Assembly: GCA_051747265.1 (NCBI GenBank) | Contig: JBNJFY010000005.1 | Span: 260,631-324,630 of the forward strand | DNA length: 64,000 nt | Source: JBNJFY01 sp051747265 | Lineage (GTDB): Bacteria > Bacteroidota > Rhodothermia > Balneolales > Balneolaceae | Direction of reading: 5' to 3' | Shown: one piece after another, positions 26,910-35,570 of the stretch | How the letters are laid out: each line of letters starts with the position of its first letter | How positions within the stretch are numbered: the first letter of the stretch is position 1 | Position numbers and translations under genes: made by a program | The notes under the pieces: model-generated | Database searches by the model: none | Told to the model about the DNA's origin: nothing | What the model saw: only the letters and a program-made list of their open reading frames with translations

Positions 26910-29900
26910 TTAATCGCTTTTGATTCTGTCTAATAACTTGCGACCTTGTTTTTTCAAATAGTCTTCGATGGCTTTCTGTACCAGAGTATCATCCGGTTTT
27001 ACCGTTGGCTTTTCCATAGTTCCGGTTATTTGTACTGGTACCTCAATGATGCCCTCCTCACTCTGTAATGCTTTTACCCCCTGATCGCTAATTACAGCAG
27101 CTAGTCCCTTTTTGAACTGTTCCGGTAATAATATGGTAGCTTTATAGTCAATTTGATCGGTGAGCAAATGTTGGGTTCCCTCCATGCGCATTCCAATATT
27201 ACCGCTGCTCAATTGAAAATCATCCAATGCCAATACGCTTTGTGATATCGTATAGGTAGCCTGCCATTCGTCCATAGCCAGATTTTCTAACTCTTCACTG
27301 TTGAGCAGTTCCGCCAATTGAAGCTGTATGGGATGGTCTTTCAGCCGTGCTTTGCTCATCCCCAACGTACCTGACGCTTCAATAGAAGCAATTTCCGGGG
27401 TGAGGGTGGCGTCCAATTCAGAGCTATACGTTATCTGCGTACTAAAGGCCCCATCGACGTATTTATGAATATTGGAGACGCGTCCTAGAAATTTGGTCTC
27501 TTTGAAAAACTGATTCACTTTCAAATCACTCAATGTACCATTAAAAGACAGTTGAGTACGATTGGGCTGCGGAATATCCCACTGTATGTCACCCGTAATC
27601 GATCCATCAAACCAATTAGCTGAGGCCTCCGGGGCACGAATTTGATCCTGTGTAATCTGTGTTTGGCCCTGAATATCCTGAATTACCAACCCCATGAACT
27701 TCATTTCACGAATATCAACTTCTATGGTCATTTCAATATCGGGTAATTCCACAAGTATTGACTCATCCGTTGATTCCGCATCCACATCCGCATCCCAATC
27801 CATCAATTCATCCAAGTCCACGCGATTACTTCGAAATATACCGGTGTACTTCGGCCTTGGCCCTGCTTCAGCTTCAGTAGCCGCAAATGCATCAACCAGG
27901 GAAATATAGTGTTCGACATTCCCTTCCAAAGTGTAATCCGATTGCCCCATATTCATGGAAAAGTTAACCAGTTGCGCAACATTGGGCTCTAATCGCAGCT
28001 GCGTCTGTAAATTGGTTATTGGTAACCAGAGGGAATCCCCGGCAATCATAACATTGGTTAACCGACTGGACCCTTCCAAGGAAAGCGCACTTAAATTATT
28101 CCATGATCCAGATGCGTGTAGGTTTATATTGGCCATTCCCTCCTGCTGCTGAATATAGGGTTCCAATGAATAGATGGTTGCCAATTCATGCAAGTCAGCA
28201 TCTCCGATGATGTTCAGATCAAAGACCGGATCCGAAGACCAATAATCTTGCACTTGCCCACTAATTTCCAAGTGATTCTTTCCTGATACAATATTAGAGG
28301 TTTGGATAATCAACCGGTGAGCAGCCAATTCAGCATCAAATTCCAATGTCTCGATCGGTGGTCCATATCGTGGATAATTTATTTTTCCCTCCCGCAGGCT
28401 TACTGTGCCCTTGTGTGCAATTTTATCCAGACGATCCATATCCATTGGACCTTCCCAAAGGAGATCCGCTTGGACTAAACCACTAAGGCTAAGGGTATCT
28501 TCATCGATGGGATAAAACTGTTTTACCGTAGACAGATTCCCCATTACTTTCGTATTCACAGCCATTCCACGTTTCTCAGTGTCCATGGGATCCCACACCT
28601 GACCGCTGATCACCACGGAGTTGTTAGCAGCGTGCATTTCCAGTTGTTCAATCTGTACCGTGTTGCCATCCAGGTTAATATTCGCAGTAATTCGCTCAAT
28701 AGGCTCATCAACATCTTGGTATTTCAATCGTCCATCTTTGAGCACTATTTGCCCTTGATAGGCCACTTCATGTAACTGGTTATACTGTCCATCCATCTGC
28801 ACGGATGCTTGCCATGTGCCGGCTAGTTCCTCTACCCCTAAGGTTGATATCGGATAAAAGCGATCTACCGTATTAAGATCAATATCGGAATCCATTTGCA
28901 ACTGGAATACTTGTCCTTCATCCAGTGGTTGATCAATCTGTCCGGAAGCACGAAGCGTATTCCCGCCTGCCTGCAGCTGTAACTCATCCAGCTGAATCCG
29001 TTGGTTGGTGGCTTGCAACACGATCTGTATATCCTTAATGGCATCGGGGAGTTCTTTATGCTTGAGGTATCCATCCTGAACTTGAAAGAGAAGTTCGATT
29101 TGAGGAAGCGTTGTCTCAGTATAAGCTCCCTGTATGGTGCCCAACAGGTTTAATCGCCCCCGACTTTCCCACAATTCCATTTCCGGAATGAGATCTTGGG
29201 GTATCCAAGTGAGCAGCTCGCCAAAATCATCTGAAGCGGAGGCTAACGTCAGATTGAGCTCGGGCGCATCCCCTCGGTAGCCGGTAATGGTGCCATTCAG
29301 ATTGATCTGCACTCCGGCCAGGGTCACCGTCCCCTCACTCAGTGATATTTCTTCGCTCGCGGTATCAATATTCAGTTGCTGATTTAATTGTAGTGGCAGA
29401 TTACGAACCAGATACCGCTCATCCTGCTTAACGGTTAATCCATCCAGTATCAAATCAAGCTGTGTTTCAATCTGATCATTCATGGCGAAAGCAATATCAC
29501 CAGAGAGATTAGCAAACGTCATTTCTTGCCCGCTCTGCTGATCAGTATAGTACAGATGGGCATTTTTCAATGTAATACTGGGCATAAGGATCCCATATCC
29601 GGTTTCGGTTTCCGGCTGCTCCGGCTCCTCATCAGTCAGTAAAAAATCGATATTTGAGCTTCCATCTTCATCCAATCGATACACTAGTTGTGGAGACTCA
29701 AGAGACACCTCATGAAGTAATATTTGGTCATTTAGCAGCGGAAACAATCCTATACTGGTCGTTATTTGATGGGCGACAAACACCGTATCCCCTGAGGGGC
29801 TGGGAACCACCAGACTATCAAGGGAAACGCCCAGGTGCGGAAACGTTTGCAACCAGGTAAGCGAAAGGTGATCGATGGTTACTTCGGTGCCGGTAGTTGC

Positions 29901-30020
29901 TCGGAGTTCAGGCAGAATCCAGGATCGCAGGCGAGCATCATTCACATAAAACCTGATACTGACCAATAACACCACACTCAGGATAGCGATAGTGATTACG
30001 ATTTTCCAAATGGTTTTCAT
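26910..30020 (-). CDS. AsmA-family inner-membrane/periplasmic protein
   Basis: About 1036 aa from ATG 30020 (a GTG at 30032 is in frame). A single N-terminal membrane helix is followed by a very long beta-rich periplasmic part. It contains recurring blocks where LxxGxxHxLxxS-type strands follow VSGQVWD/ISGQVQD segments. This matches the AsmA/TamB-like superfamily, implicated in moving phospholipids across the envelope and in outer-membrane assembly. The end (VPVQITGTMEKPTVKPD) is the typical AsmA C-terminus. Confidence 0.82.
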   Translation of the reverse strand: MKTIWKIVITIAILSVVLLVSIRFYVNDARLRSWILPELRATTGTEVTIDHLSLTWLQTFPHLGVSLDSLVVPSPSGDTVFVAHQITTSIGLFPLLNDQILLHEVSLESPQLVYRLDEDGSSNIDFLLTDEEPEQPETETGYGILMPSITLKNAHLYYTDQQSGQEMTFANLSGDIAFAMNDQIETQLDLILDGLTVKQDERYLVRNLPLQLNQQLNIDTASEEISLSEGTVTLAGVQINLNGTITGYRGDAPELNLTLASASDDFGELLTWIPQDLIPEMELWESRGRLNLLGTIQGAYTETTLPQIELLFQVQDGYLKHKELPDAIKDIQIVLQATNQRIQLDELQLQAGGNTLRASGQIDQPLDEGQVFQLQMDSDIDLNTVDRFYPISTLGVEELAGTWQASVQMDGQYNQLHEVAYQGQIVLKDGRLKYQDVDEPIERITANINLDGNTVQIEQLEMHAANNSVVISGQVWDPMDTEKRGMAVNTKVMGNLSTVKQFYPIDEDTLSLSGLVQADLLWEGPMDMDRLDKIAHKGTVSLREGKINYPRYGPPIETLEFDAELAAHRLIIQTSNIVSGKNHLEISGQVQDYWSSDPVFDLNIIGDADLHELATIYSLEPYIQQQEGMANINLHASGSWNNLSALSLEGSSRLTNVMIAGDSLWLPITNLQTQLRLEPNVAQLVNFSMNMGQSDYTLEGNVEHYISLVDAFAATEAEAGPRPKYTGIFRSNRVDLDELMDWDADVDAESTDESILVELPDIEMTIEVDIREMKFMGLVIQDIQGQTQITQDQIRAPEASANWFDGSITGDIQWDIPQPNRTQLSFNGTLSDLKVNQFFKETKFLGRVSNIHKYVDGAFSTQITYSSELDATLTPEIASIEASGTLGMSKARLKDHPIQLQLAELLNSEELENLAMDEWQATYTISQSVLALDDFQLSSGNIGMRMEGTQHLLTDQIDYKATILLPEQFKKGLAAVISDQGVKALQSEEGIIEVPVQITGTMEKPTVKPDDTLVQKAIEDYLKKQGRKLLDRIKSD

Positions 30021-30156
30021 GGCAGGTAACACAAATTTTGATATAGCTCTTCTCTTGAGAATATGTGGATCTGTATAGATTGGTCAGATCTATGCATCCA
30101 TTTCCGATCATCGCGGGCAGCTAATAGCTTGGTACCGTGATGAATCAATACCTAAC

Positions 30157-30630
30157 CTAATAAACCCCTTTACTGACCGGTGCACTATAGGTAGCGGTTA
30201 ATTTGGCTTTATCCAGTACATGTCCACCCATCGCCCTAAGTAGATGATCTTTATCGGCGCCCGGTTTCAAACTGAGCTTGGTATCTAAAGCAAACAGTTT
30301 AAAGTCGTAGTGATGGGTACCACTGGGCGGACAAGGACCTCCATAACCAATTTTCTTGAAATCATTGTATCCCTGAGCTGTACCGTCATCATGTAATCGT
30401 TTGGCAGGAATATTTTCTTGCAAACTTCGCTTATCGCCCGGAATATTATAGATCACCCAATGGACCCAGGTTCTATTGGGTGCGTCGGGATCATCGCAGA
30501 TCAAAGCAAAGGACTGAGTCCCCGCGGGTACATCCCGCCAAAGTAACGGCGGTGAAATGTTTTTATCATCACAGGTATAAGTTTGTGGAATCTGTTCATT
30601 TTTGTTGAATGCTCTACTCTCTAAAATCAT
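30157..30630 (-). CDS. YbhB/YbcL family PEBP protein
   Basis: About 157 aa from ATG 30630 (MILESRAF); a GTG at 30645 is in frame. Family blocks: SPPLLWRDVPAGTQSFALICDDPDAP, WVHWVIYNIP, GYGGPCPPSGTHHYDFKLFALD. This is the phosphatidylethanolamine-binding-like fold; bacterial members have no settled function. It is on the same strand just after the flavodoxin gene (36 bases) and probably co-transcribed. Confidence 0.88.
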   Translation of the reverse strand: MILESRAFNKNEQIPQTYTCDDKNISPPLLWRDVPAGTQSFALICDDPDAPNRTWVHWVIYNIPGDKRSLQENIPAKRLHDDGTAQGYNDFKKIGYGGPCPPSGTHHYDFKLFALDTKLSLKPGADKDHLLRAMGGHVLDKAKLTATYSAPVSKGVY

Positions 30631-30665
30631 GATTAACGGATTCACTCCCTTCTAAGCGTAATCAG

Positions 30666-31241
30666 TTATGATTGTGAAACTGGTCCTGATGAACTTACCG
30701 GCTCAGTTTTCGTTACTGCCTCACTGGTAAATTCGTTAAATACCTTCCGTAGTTTATCCCAGTCGGTATATTCATAATCTTGGTTGACATCTACGTCTTT
30801 ACCCGTTTTGCTGGCAATTTGACGCATGATGAATCTCTTGAAGAAGTTATATCGGGTAAATTTCAACGCACCGGCGATATGCTCAATGCGATCGGGATTC
30901 CAGCCGGTATCGGTTAAAAAAGTCTGAGTCACATCTTCCAGCTCTTCCCAGGATTCCGGTTGATCATCCGCGGCAGCCAGGCTTACCGTCAAAAACATAG
31001 TCTGCACCTTATTTAACTCCTTTTGATGCTCCATTACGTAATGTTTGATGGCATCCTGAAATTTATGCATGTGCACCGATGACGCGATGATCGTGCGATC
31101 AAAGGTAAATGGTGATAAGGGCGCGTTCGTGGCATCAAACAGAGATACATTCATACCCTTCATTTCTGCTTCATCACGTAAATACGCTCCAATTTTTCGA
31201 GTATGTCCTTCGGTAGTTCCGTATACGATCAACAGGTCCAT
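30666..31241 (-). CDS. HemG-like flavodoxin-domain protein
   Basis: 191 aa. The N-terminus LIVYGTTEGHTRKIG is a flavodoxin FMN-phosphate loop. The C-terminal block AGALKFTRYNFFKRFIMRQIASKTG...YTDWDKL matches HemG, the menaquinone-dependent protoporphyrinogen IX dehydrogenase. No other heme genes are nearby, so the assignment to protoporphyrinogen oxidation stays tentative. First gene of a pair with the PEBP gene. Confidence 0.7.
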   Translation of the reverse strand: MDLLIVYGTTEGHTRKIGAYLRDEAEMKGMNVSLFDATNAPLSPFTFDRTIIASSVHMHKFQDAIKHYVMEHQKELNKVQTMFLTVSLAAADDQPESWEELEDVTQTFLTDTGWNPDRIEHIAGALKFTRYNFFKRFIMRQIASKTGKDVDVNQDYEYTDWDKLRKVFNEFTSEAVTKTEPVSSSGPVSQS

Positions 31242-31444
31242 ATTTGCGTATGATTTATATTGCGTCTCCTAAGCATAATGGCCATTGCGTTAACCAACTG
31301 TTATCCAAACATTTCGGTAATCTCTGTGGTCAAAATTGCCTCAATGATGACAGGCTTTTAGGTATCGTAAGATAATTTCGGGATTTCCAGCTGCAGTATT
31401 CTATATTTCCCTATTAGCTTGATCATCCAGGGAGCACACTCGTT

Positions 31445-32227
31445 ATGTTCAGACGGTATCCAAATCCCATACAACTGATTCTGATCATTGTCTTAGGAGC
31501 TCTCACCGCATCGGTAATTCAAGCTCAACCGATTCAACGTTCCATGAATATAGCCTGGGGATCAGGATTCTATGCCGAAAAAGATCAACTGATTTCGCCA
31601 TTTCGCTATGAGGACCAATCAATGCTGGTTAATCTGGGTTATACCCAACAGCGGCCTGACAAGGTGACGAGTCTACAGGTATTTTACGCTTTAGGATCGG
31701 CTACCGCAGCGACTAATAGTTATCGCGATTATCATCGCATTTCTTTGCAACATCGCATCCAGTATTTAGTGTGGCAAGATCCACATTGGAATATCTACCT
31801 GGGCGGACGATCAGGTGTAGAGGCGTTATTGACGCAACCGGTAATAAACTCCCACGGTCTGGAGGTTCCCCTCAACAAATCAGGCTATTTTCGCTTACCA
31901 TTGTCGCTGAGTGCCGGTGCTGACTGGGAGCCACAAAAGGGTCATCAAATTCACCTTCAATCTGATCTGCCACTGATATCTTATATTATTCGGAGTGATT
32001 ATGCCTTGGTAGCTCCTCAAACCTTTGGGGAATTACTATCCCGAGGAACCTTAGCCTCCTGGAACCGGCTACAGGGGTTTAACAATGAGGTCAGCTACTC
32101 CTTTCAGTTTGCCACTCGAACACGTTTACGGGTAACATACCGAGCCCATTTTCTCCGTTATGACCAACCGTTGCCTATAAAGGAGCTTTCGCAATCATTG
32201 ATCTTTGGATTGGAGATAACGATATGA
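31445..32227 (+). CDS. Putative outer-membrane beta-barrel protein
   Basis: 260 aa with a signal peptide (ends VIQAQ). The mature part alternates hydrophobic and polar residues in strand-like segments (LVNLGYTQQRP, RLRVTYRAHFLRYD) and ends with an aromatic/hydrophobic strand (SLIFGLEITI), suggesting a 10-12-strand barrel. No family recognised. Its stop overlaps the start of the S41 protease gene (ATGA), so the two are translationally coupled. Confidence 0.55.
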   Translation: MFRRYPNPIQLILIIVLGALTASVIQAQPIQRSMNIAWGSGFYAEKDQLISPFRYEDQSMLVNLGYTQQRPDKVTSLQVFYALGSATAATNSYRDYHRISLQHRIQYLVWQDPHWNIYLGGRSGVEALLTQPVINSHGLEVPLNKSGYFRLPLSLSAGADWEPQKGHQIHLQSDLPLISYIIRSDYALVAPQTFGELLSRGTLASWNRLQGFNNEVSYSFQFATRTRLRVTYRAHFLRYDQPLPIKELSQSLIFGLEITI

Positions 32228-33231
32228 GGCATTGGATATTCGTCGTCTATCTATTGACTCTAGCCCTGTTGGTGGGTTGTAAAGACGCGCTGGTGGGAAC
32301 CGATCCATCAGATGATCCGGTATCCAATTTTGATGAGTTCTGGACCCGCATGGATCAAATGTATTCCTTTTTTGAATACAAAGATCTGGACTGGGATTCG
32401 GTATATACGGTTCACCGCCCCACTATCCATGACCAAACCAGTAACGCGGAATTATTGGAGGTATTCGATGAAATGGTACAGACCTTGCGAGATGGTCATG
32501 TAAATATATTTGCGGGCACTCAAACGCTCTCCTACACCGGTTGGTATGATCAAGTGCCGGCCAATTTCGATATCAATGATCTTTCTGGCTATCTCCAACA
32601 TCGAAAACACCTCGATAATTTTTTGTACGGCGATATCAGTGACGAAATCGGATATGTTTACATCGAATCTTTTTCGGGATCTATTGACTTCTCGTCTTTC
32701 GACACCGTCATGCGTTTGATGAGCAATAAACAAGCCCTGATCATCGATATCCGCGATAATGGTGGAGGCAGTGACCTCAATTCCGATCACGTAGCTTCCT
32801 ACTTCCACGATACCACCCGTGTGTACGGATACGTACGTTGGCGCAACGGACCAGATCATGACGACTTCACCGACTGGCGTGCAAAGAAAATCAAACCCGG
32901 CAAATCGCGCTTTCTGGGTCAGGCGGTAGTGTTAACCAATCGTCGGGTATTCAGTTCTGCTGAGAATTTTGTGCTGGCCATGCGCTATAGCCCCCAAGTA
33001 ACCATTATGGGCGATACCACCGGTGGCGGCTCCGGTAATCCGATCTATCAAGAGCTACCCAACGGTTGGACCTACCGCTTATCTCGCTGGCAACAAGTAG
33101 ATCGCAATTACCGATTTTATGAACAACGAGGCCTGATTCCTGATGAAGTGGTTTGGATTAACAGCCAACACGCTCAACAGGATCGGGATACCATACTTGA
33201 ACAGGCTGTAGATAAGCTTTCTGGCTCATAA
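32224..33231 (+). CDS. S41 family (tail-specific protease-like) lipoprotein
   Basis: 335 aa. Lipobox LLVGC near residue 19. The TSPc core is present: LIIDIRDNGGGSDLNSDH, AVVLTNRRVFSSAENF with the candidate catalytic serine, and MGDTTGGGSGNP. A PDZ domain is not evident, so this belongs to the short S41 group in Bacteroidota that processes or turns over surface proteins. Coupled to the barrel gene upstream, which is therefore a candidate partner. Confidence 0.8.
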   Translation: MRHWIFVVYLLTLALLVGCKDALVGTDPSDDPVSNFDEFWTRMDQMYSFFEYKDLDWDSVYTVHRPTIHDQTSNAELLEVFDEMVQTLRDGHVNIFAGTQTLSYTGWYDQVPANFDINDLSGYLQHRKHLDNFLYGDISDEIGYVYIESFSGSIDFSSFDTVMRLMSNKQALIIDIRDNGGGSDLNSDHVASYFHDTTRVYGYVRWRNGPDHDDFTDWRAKKIKPGKSRFLGQAVVLTNRRVFSSAENFVLAMRYSPQVTIMGDTTGGGSGNPIYQELPNGWTYRLSRWQQVDRNYRFYEQRGLIPDEVVWINSQHAQQDRDTILEQAVDKLSGS

Positions 33232-33250
33232 TTACGCCGATGTATCCGGA

Positions 33251-34348
33251 TTAAAACGCCTCCCCAAATTGCAGGTAGAATCCAAAGGTATCCGGCCCTA
33301 CCCCTATGTCCAAACGGATGTTGGTAGGATCCTGCTTATTGAAGTTGAATCGCAGTCCACCGCCGACTGTCCACTTATTGCGCTCCAGTGAGATATTATT
33401 CCATCGCTGCCATACCTCGCCGGTGGACACAAATAGCGTCATTCCCCATCGCCCCAGTAATCTTTGTCGCCATTCGGTTTGCAGCTGTGCCGAATTCCAA
33501 TCACGATACCGACCCATATAATAGCCCCGCATAATAATATCTCCACCTAAGGTGGCCAGATCCCAAAATGGCGGATCGCCCCAGCGTGATTGCACAAAAA
33601 ACTGTGTGGCAATCACCGAACGTCCCTCCTCCGAACCAACATCCCAGTATTTTCGGGTATCAATTTCGAGATCGCCGTACTGAGTTTCTCCACCTAGCAT
33701 TTCTGCATAACTGTTGACCATGATCTCCACAAAGAAATTCTGGGTGGGGGTCATTGTACTATTCCGACGATCCCATCGAACAGTGACTCCCGCACCAGCA
33801 ATAGCCGATCCGTTGGTTTGCGCAATGGATGGCGGCTGTACGCGCTCCCCACCGGGAGTTTCAAACCGAATATTGTACAACCTGGACCAACGTAATTGAG
33901 GACCGATGAATAGATCCGGGCCCCATTGCACCAATGCATTCTGTTCAATATTTAACTGGGAGTAGAAGACCACTCTGCGTTCAGCATCATTTTGTAGCGG
34001 CCCAATCCCCCAATAGTATTCCGGAAAGTAGTTGTAAAAATAATTCCCATTGAATACCCACTGCTCATTCGGCAAAATGATATCCGGCAACATACTCAAC
34101 AAAATTTGTTTGCGAACGGTGTAGATCGCCGAAAACAGCACACTTGAGGAGCGGGTATCCAGATCTGCTCTTGACGGTTTGAACTGATACATAACAATAC
34201 CTCCCACCAGGAGCCCTGTTTCCGGAGTGGATCCCAACGCCGGCAAAATCAAGGTGTGCGCATCATAGGCACTATCCGCAGACAAACTATCCGACTGTCC
34301 CTGAGTGTATTCGCTCCAGGCGAGGCATACAATGAGAATGAGTACCAT
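33251..34348 (-). CDS. BamA/TamA-like outer-membrane surface-antigen barrel
   Basis: About 365 aa from ATG 34348. The longer frame to 34420 would overlap the adaptor gene and gives a hydrophilic leader, so I reject it. The signal peptide ends at TQGQ. The protein is rich in strand segments and has blocks typical of the bacterial surface antigen (Omp85 barrel) domain: WDRRNSTMTPTQNFFVEI, LGGDIIMRGYYMGRYRD, and the terminal VGPDTFGFYLQFGEAF. POTRA domains are absent. It is last in an operon with a MacAB-type ABC exporter. Confidence 0.7.
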   Translation of the reverse strand: MVLILIVCLAWSEYTQGQSDSLSADSAYDAHTLILPALGSTPETGLLVGGIVMYQFKPSRADLDTRSSSVLFSAIYTVRKQILLSMLPDIILPNEQWVFNGNYFYNYFPEYYWGIGPLQNDAERRVVFYSQLNIEQNALVQWGPDLFIGPQLRWSRLYNIRFETPGGERVQPPSIAQTNGSAIAGAGVTVRWDRRNSTMTPTQNFFVEIMVNSYAEMLGGETQYGDLEIDTRKYWDVGSEEGRSVIATQFFVQSRWGDPPFWDLATLGGDIIMRGYYMGRYRDWNSAQLQTEWRQRLLGRWGMTLFVSTGEVWQRWNNISLERNKWTVGGGLRFNFNKQDPTNIRLDIGVGPDTFGFYLQFGEAF

Positions 34349-34376
34349 TAATCGTCCCAACTTTCTTGTCCTCAAT

Positions 34377-35570
34377 CTATTTTCGTGCTCGTATCCGGGT
34401 TCCATCTTCAATGCGCTCATCGGGATGGGTTAGGATTTGATCCCCCGCTCGGATGCCCTCTATAATTTGCGTATACAGCCCACTTTGCTGACCAATAGTT
34501 ACATATTGCAATTGAGCCCGGTTGCCGTCCTGAATAAACAGCGCCCACTGATCGGCTACTCGGAACAGGGCCGATGAAGGTACCTGAACCACGTCTTCCC
34601 CTTGCCAGATGATATATTCAGCCACCACCCTAAAACCATCCCCCAACGATTGCCACTGATCTCTGGGAGCCATAATATCAATAATCACCGGTACTCGCTG
34701 TTCCTCTACTCCCAAGGCTGAGATGCGCGTGTATCCGGAGGGATCCACCCGTCGAACGCTACCCGCCAGTACGTGATCACTGCCCCACCGTTTGATGCGC
34801 ACTTCGGTTCCCTGGTCAATGCGCACCGCATCCGTGGACAGTACATCCGATCTAATTTCAAGTGATTGCAACGCACCGATTTCCATGATGGGACTTCCCG
34901 CTTGGATCACGCCTTCGTTTTTTTGGTGAATGCTCAATATTTGACCCTCCACCGGGGATTCGATGACGATTGATTCCTGCTGATTCGGTTTCCGAAATGT
35001 AGCCAAGGCCGTTTCCGCGGCGTTTCGTTCGTAACGCGCAATAGTTAAAGCAAACTGTGCGGATCGAAACTGTACTTCCGCCTGATGAGCACGTAATTCC
35101 GCCCATTCTATTTGCTGCTGGGTCCCGATTTGAGCGATATATAGATCCTCCAACCGTTGTAACTCGCGCTGAGCGACCTCCCACTCCTCTTTGGCCACCC
35201 TAAGCTGTTCCTCGGTTTGCTGAACCCGTATTTTCGCGGCCTGGTATTGAGATAGAGCAATATCTTTTTGTCGCGCGCTAATCATGTCCGGAGCTGGTTG
35301 CAATAGCGCGATAGATTGACCAGCGCGCAAGGTATCTCCATGCTCCCCATCCAAACGCATCATATAACCCGTAACCGGTGCGGCAAGTTGATAGCGCTCC
35401 TGTACTCTGGTAATGCCTTCCTCTTCAATAGTTACTTCCAGCGGCCCCCGCTGCACTGGCTTGACCGCCACTTCTATTGGTTTGGGCCAAAACCCCCACA
35501 CCACAGCAAGTACTATCAATATACCGCCCACTGCTATTCCTATCTGTTTCTTCGTTGGATAATTCATCAT
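34377..35570 (-). CDS. HlyD/MacA-type periplasmic adaptor of an ABC exporter
   Basis: 397 aa. One N-terminal membrane helix, then a split lipoyl domain (YQLAAPVTGYMMRLDGEHGDTLRAGQSIA and VIESPVEGQILSIHQKNEGVIQAGSPI) around an alpha-helical hairpin, then beta-barrel and membrane-proximal domains. This is the membrane-fusion subunit that bridges the FtsX-type permease to the outer membrane. Its start overlaps the permease stop by 4 bases, indicating coupled translation. Confidence 0.88.
   Translation of the reverse strand: MMNYPTKKQIGIAVGGILIVLAVVWGFWPKPIEVAVKPVQRGPLEVTIEEEGITRVQERYQLAAPVTGYMMRLDGEHGDTLRAGQSIALLQPAPDMISARQKDIALSQYQAAKIRVQQTEEQLRVAKEEWEVAQRELQRLEDLYIAQIGTQQQIEWAELRAHQAEVQFRSAQFALTIARYERNAAETALATFRKPNQQESIVIESPVEGQILSIHQKNEGVIQAGSPIMEIGALQSLEIRSDVLSTDAVRIDQGTEVRIKRWGSDHVLAGSVRRVDPSGYTRISALGVEEQRVPVIIDIMAPRDQWQSLGDGFRVVAEYIIWQGEDVVQVPSSALFRVADQWALFIQDGNRAQLQYVTIGQQSGLYTQIIEGIRAGDQILTHPDERIEDGTRIRARK

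Noticed and set aside
33251..34420. Start of the barrel gene at 34420
   Set aside because: It would overlap the adaptor gene by 44 bases and give a hydrophilic leader before the signal peptide.
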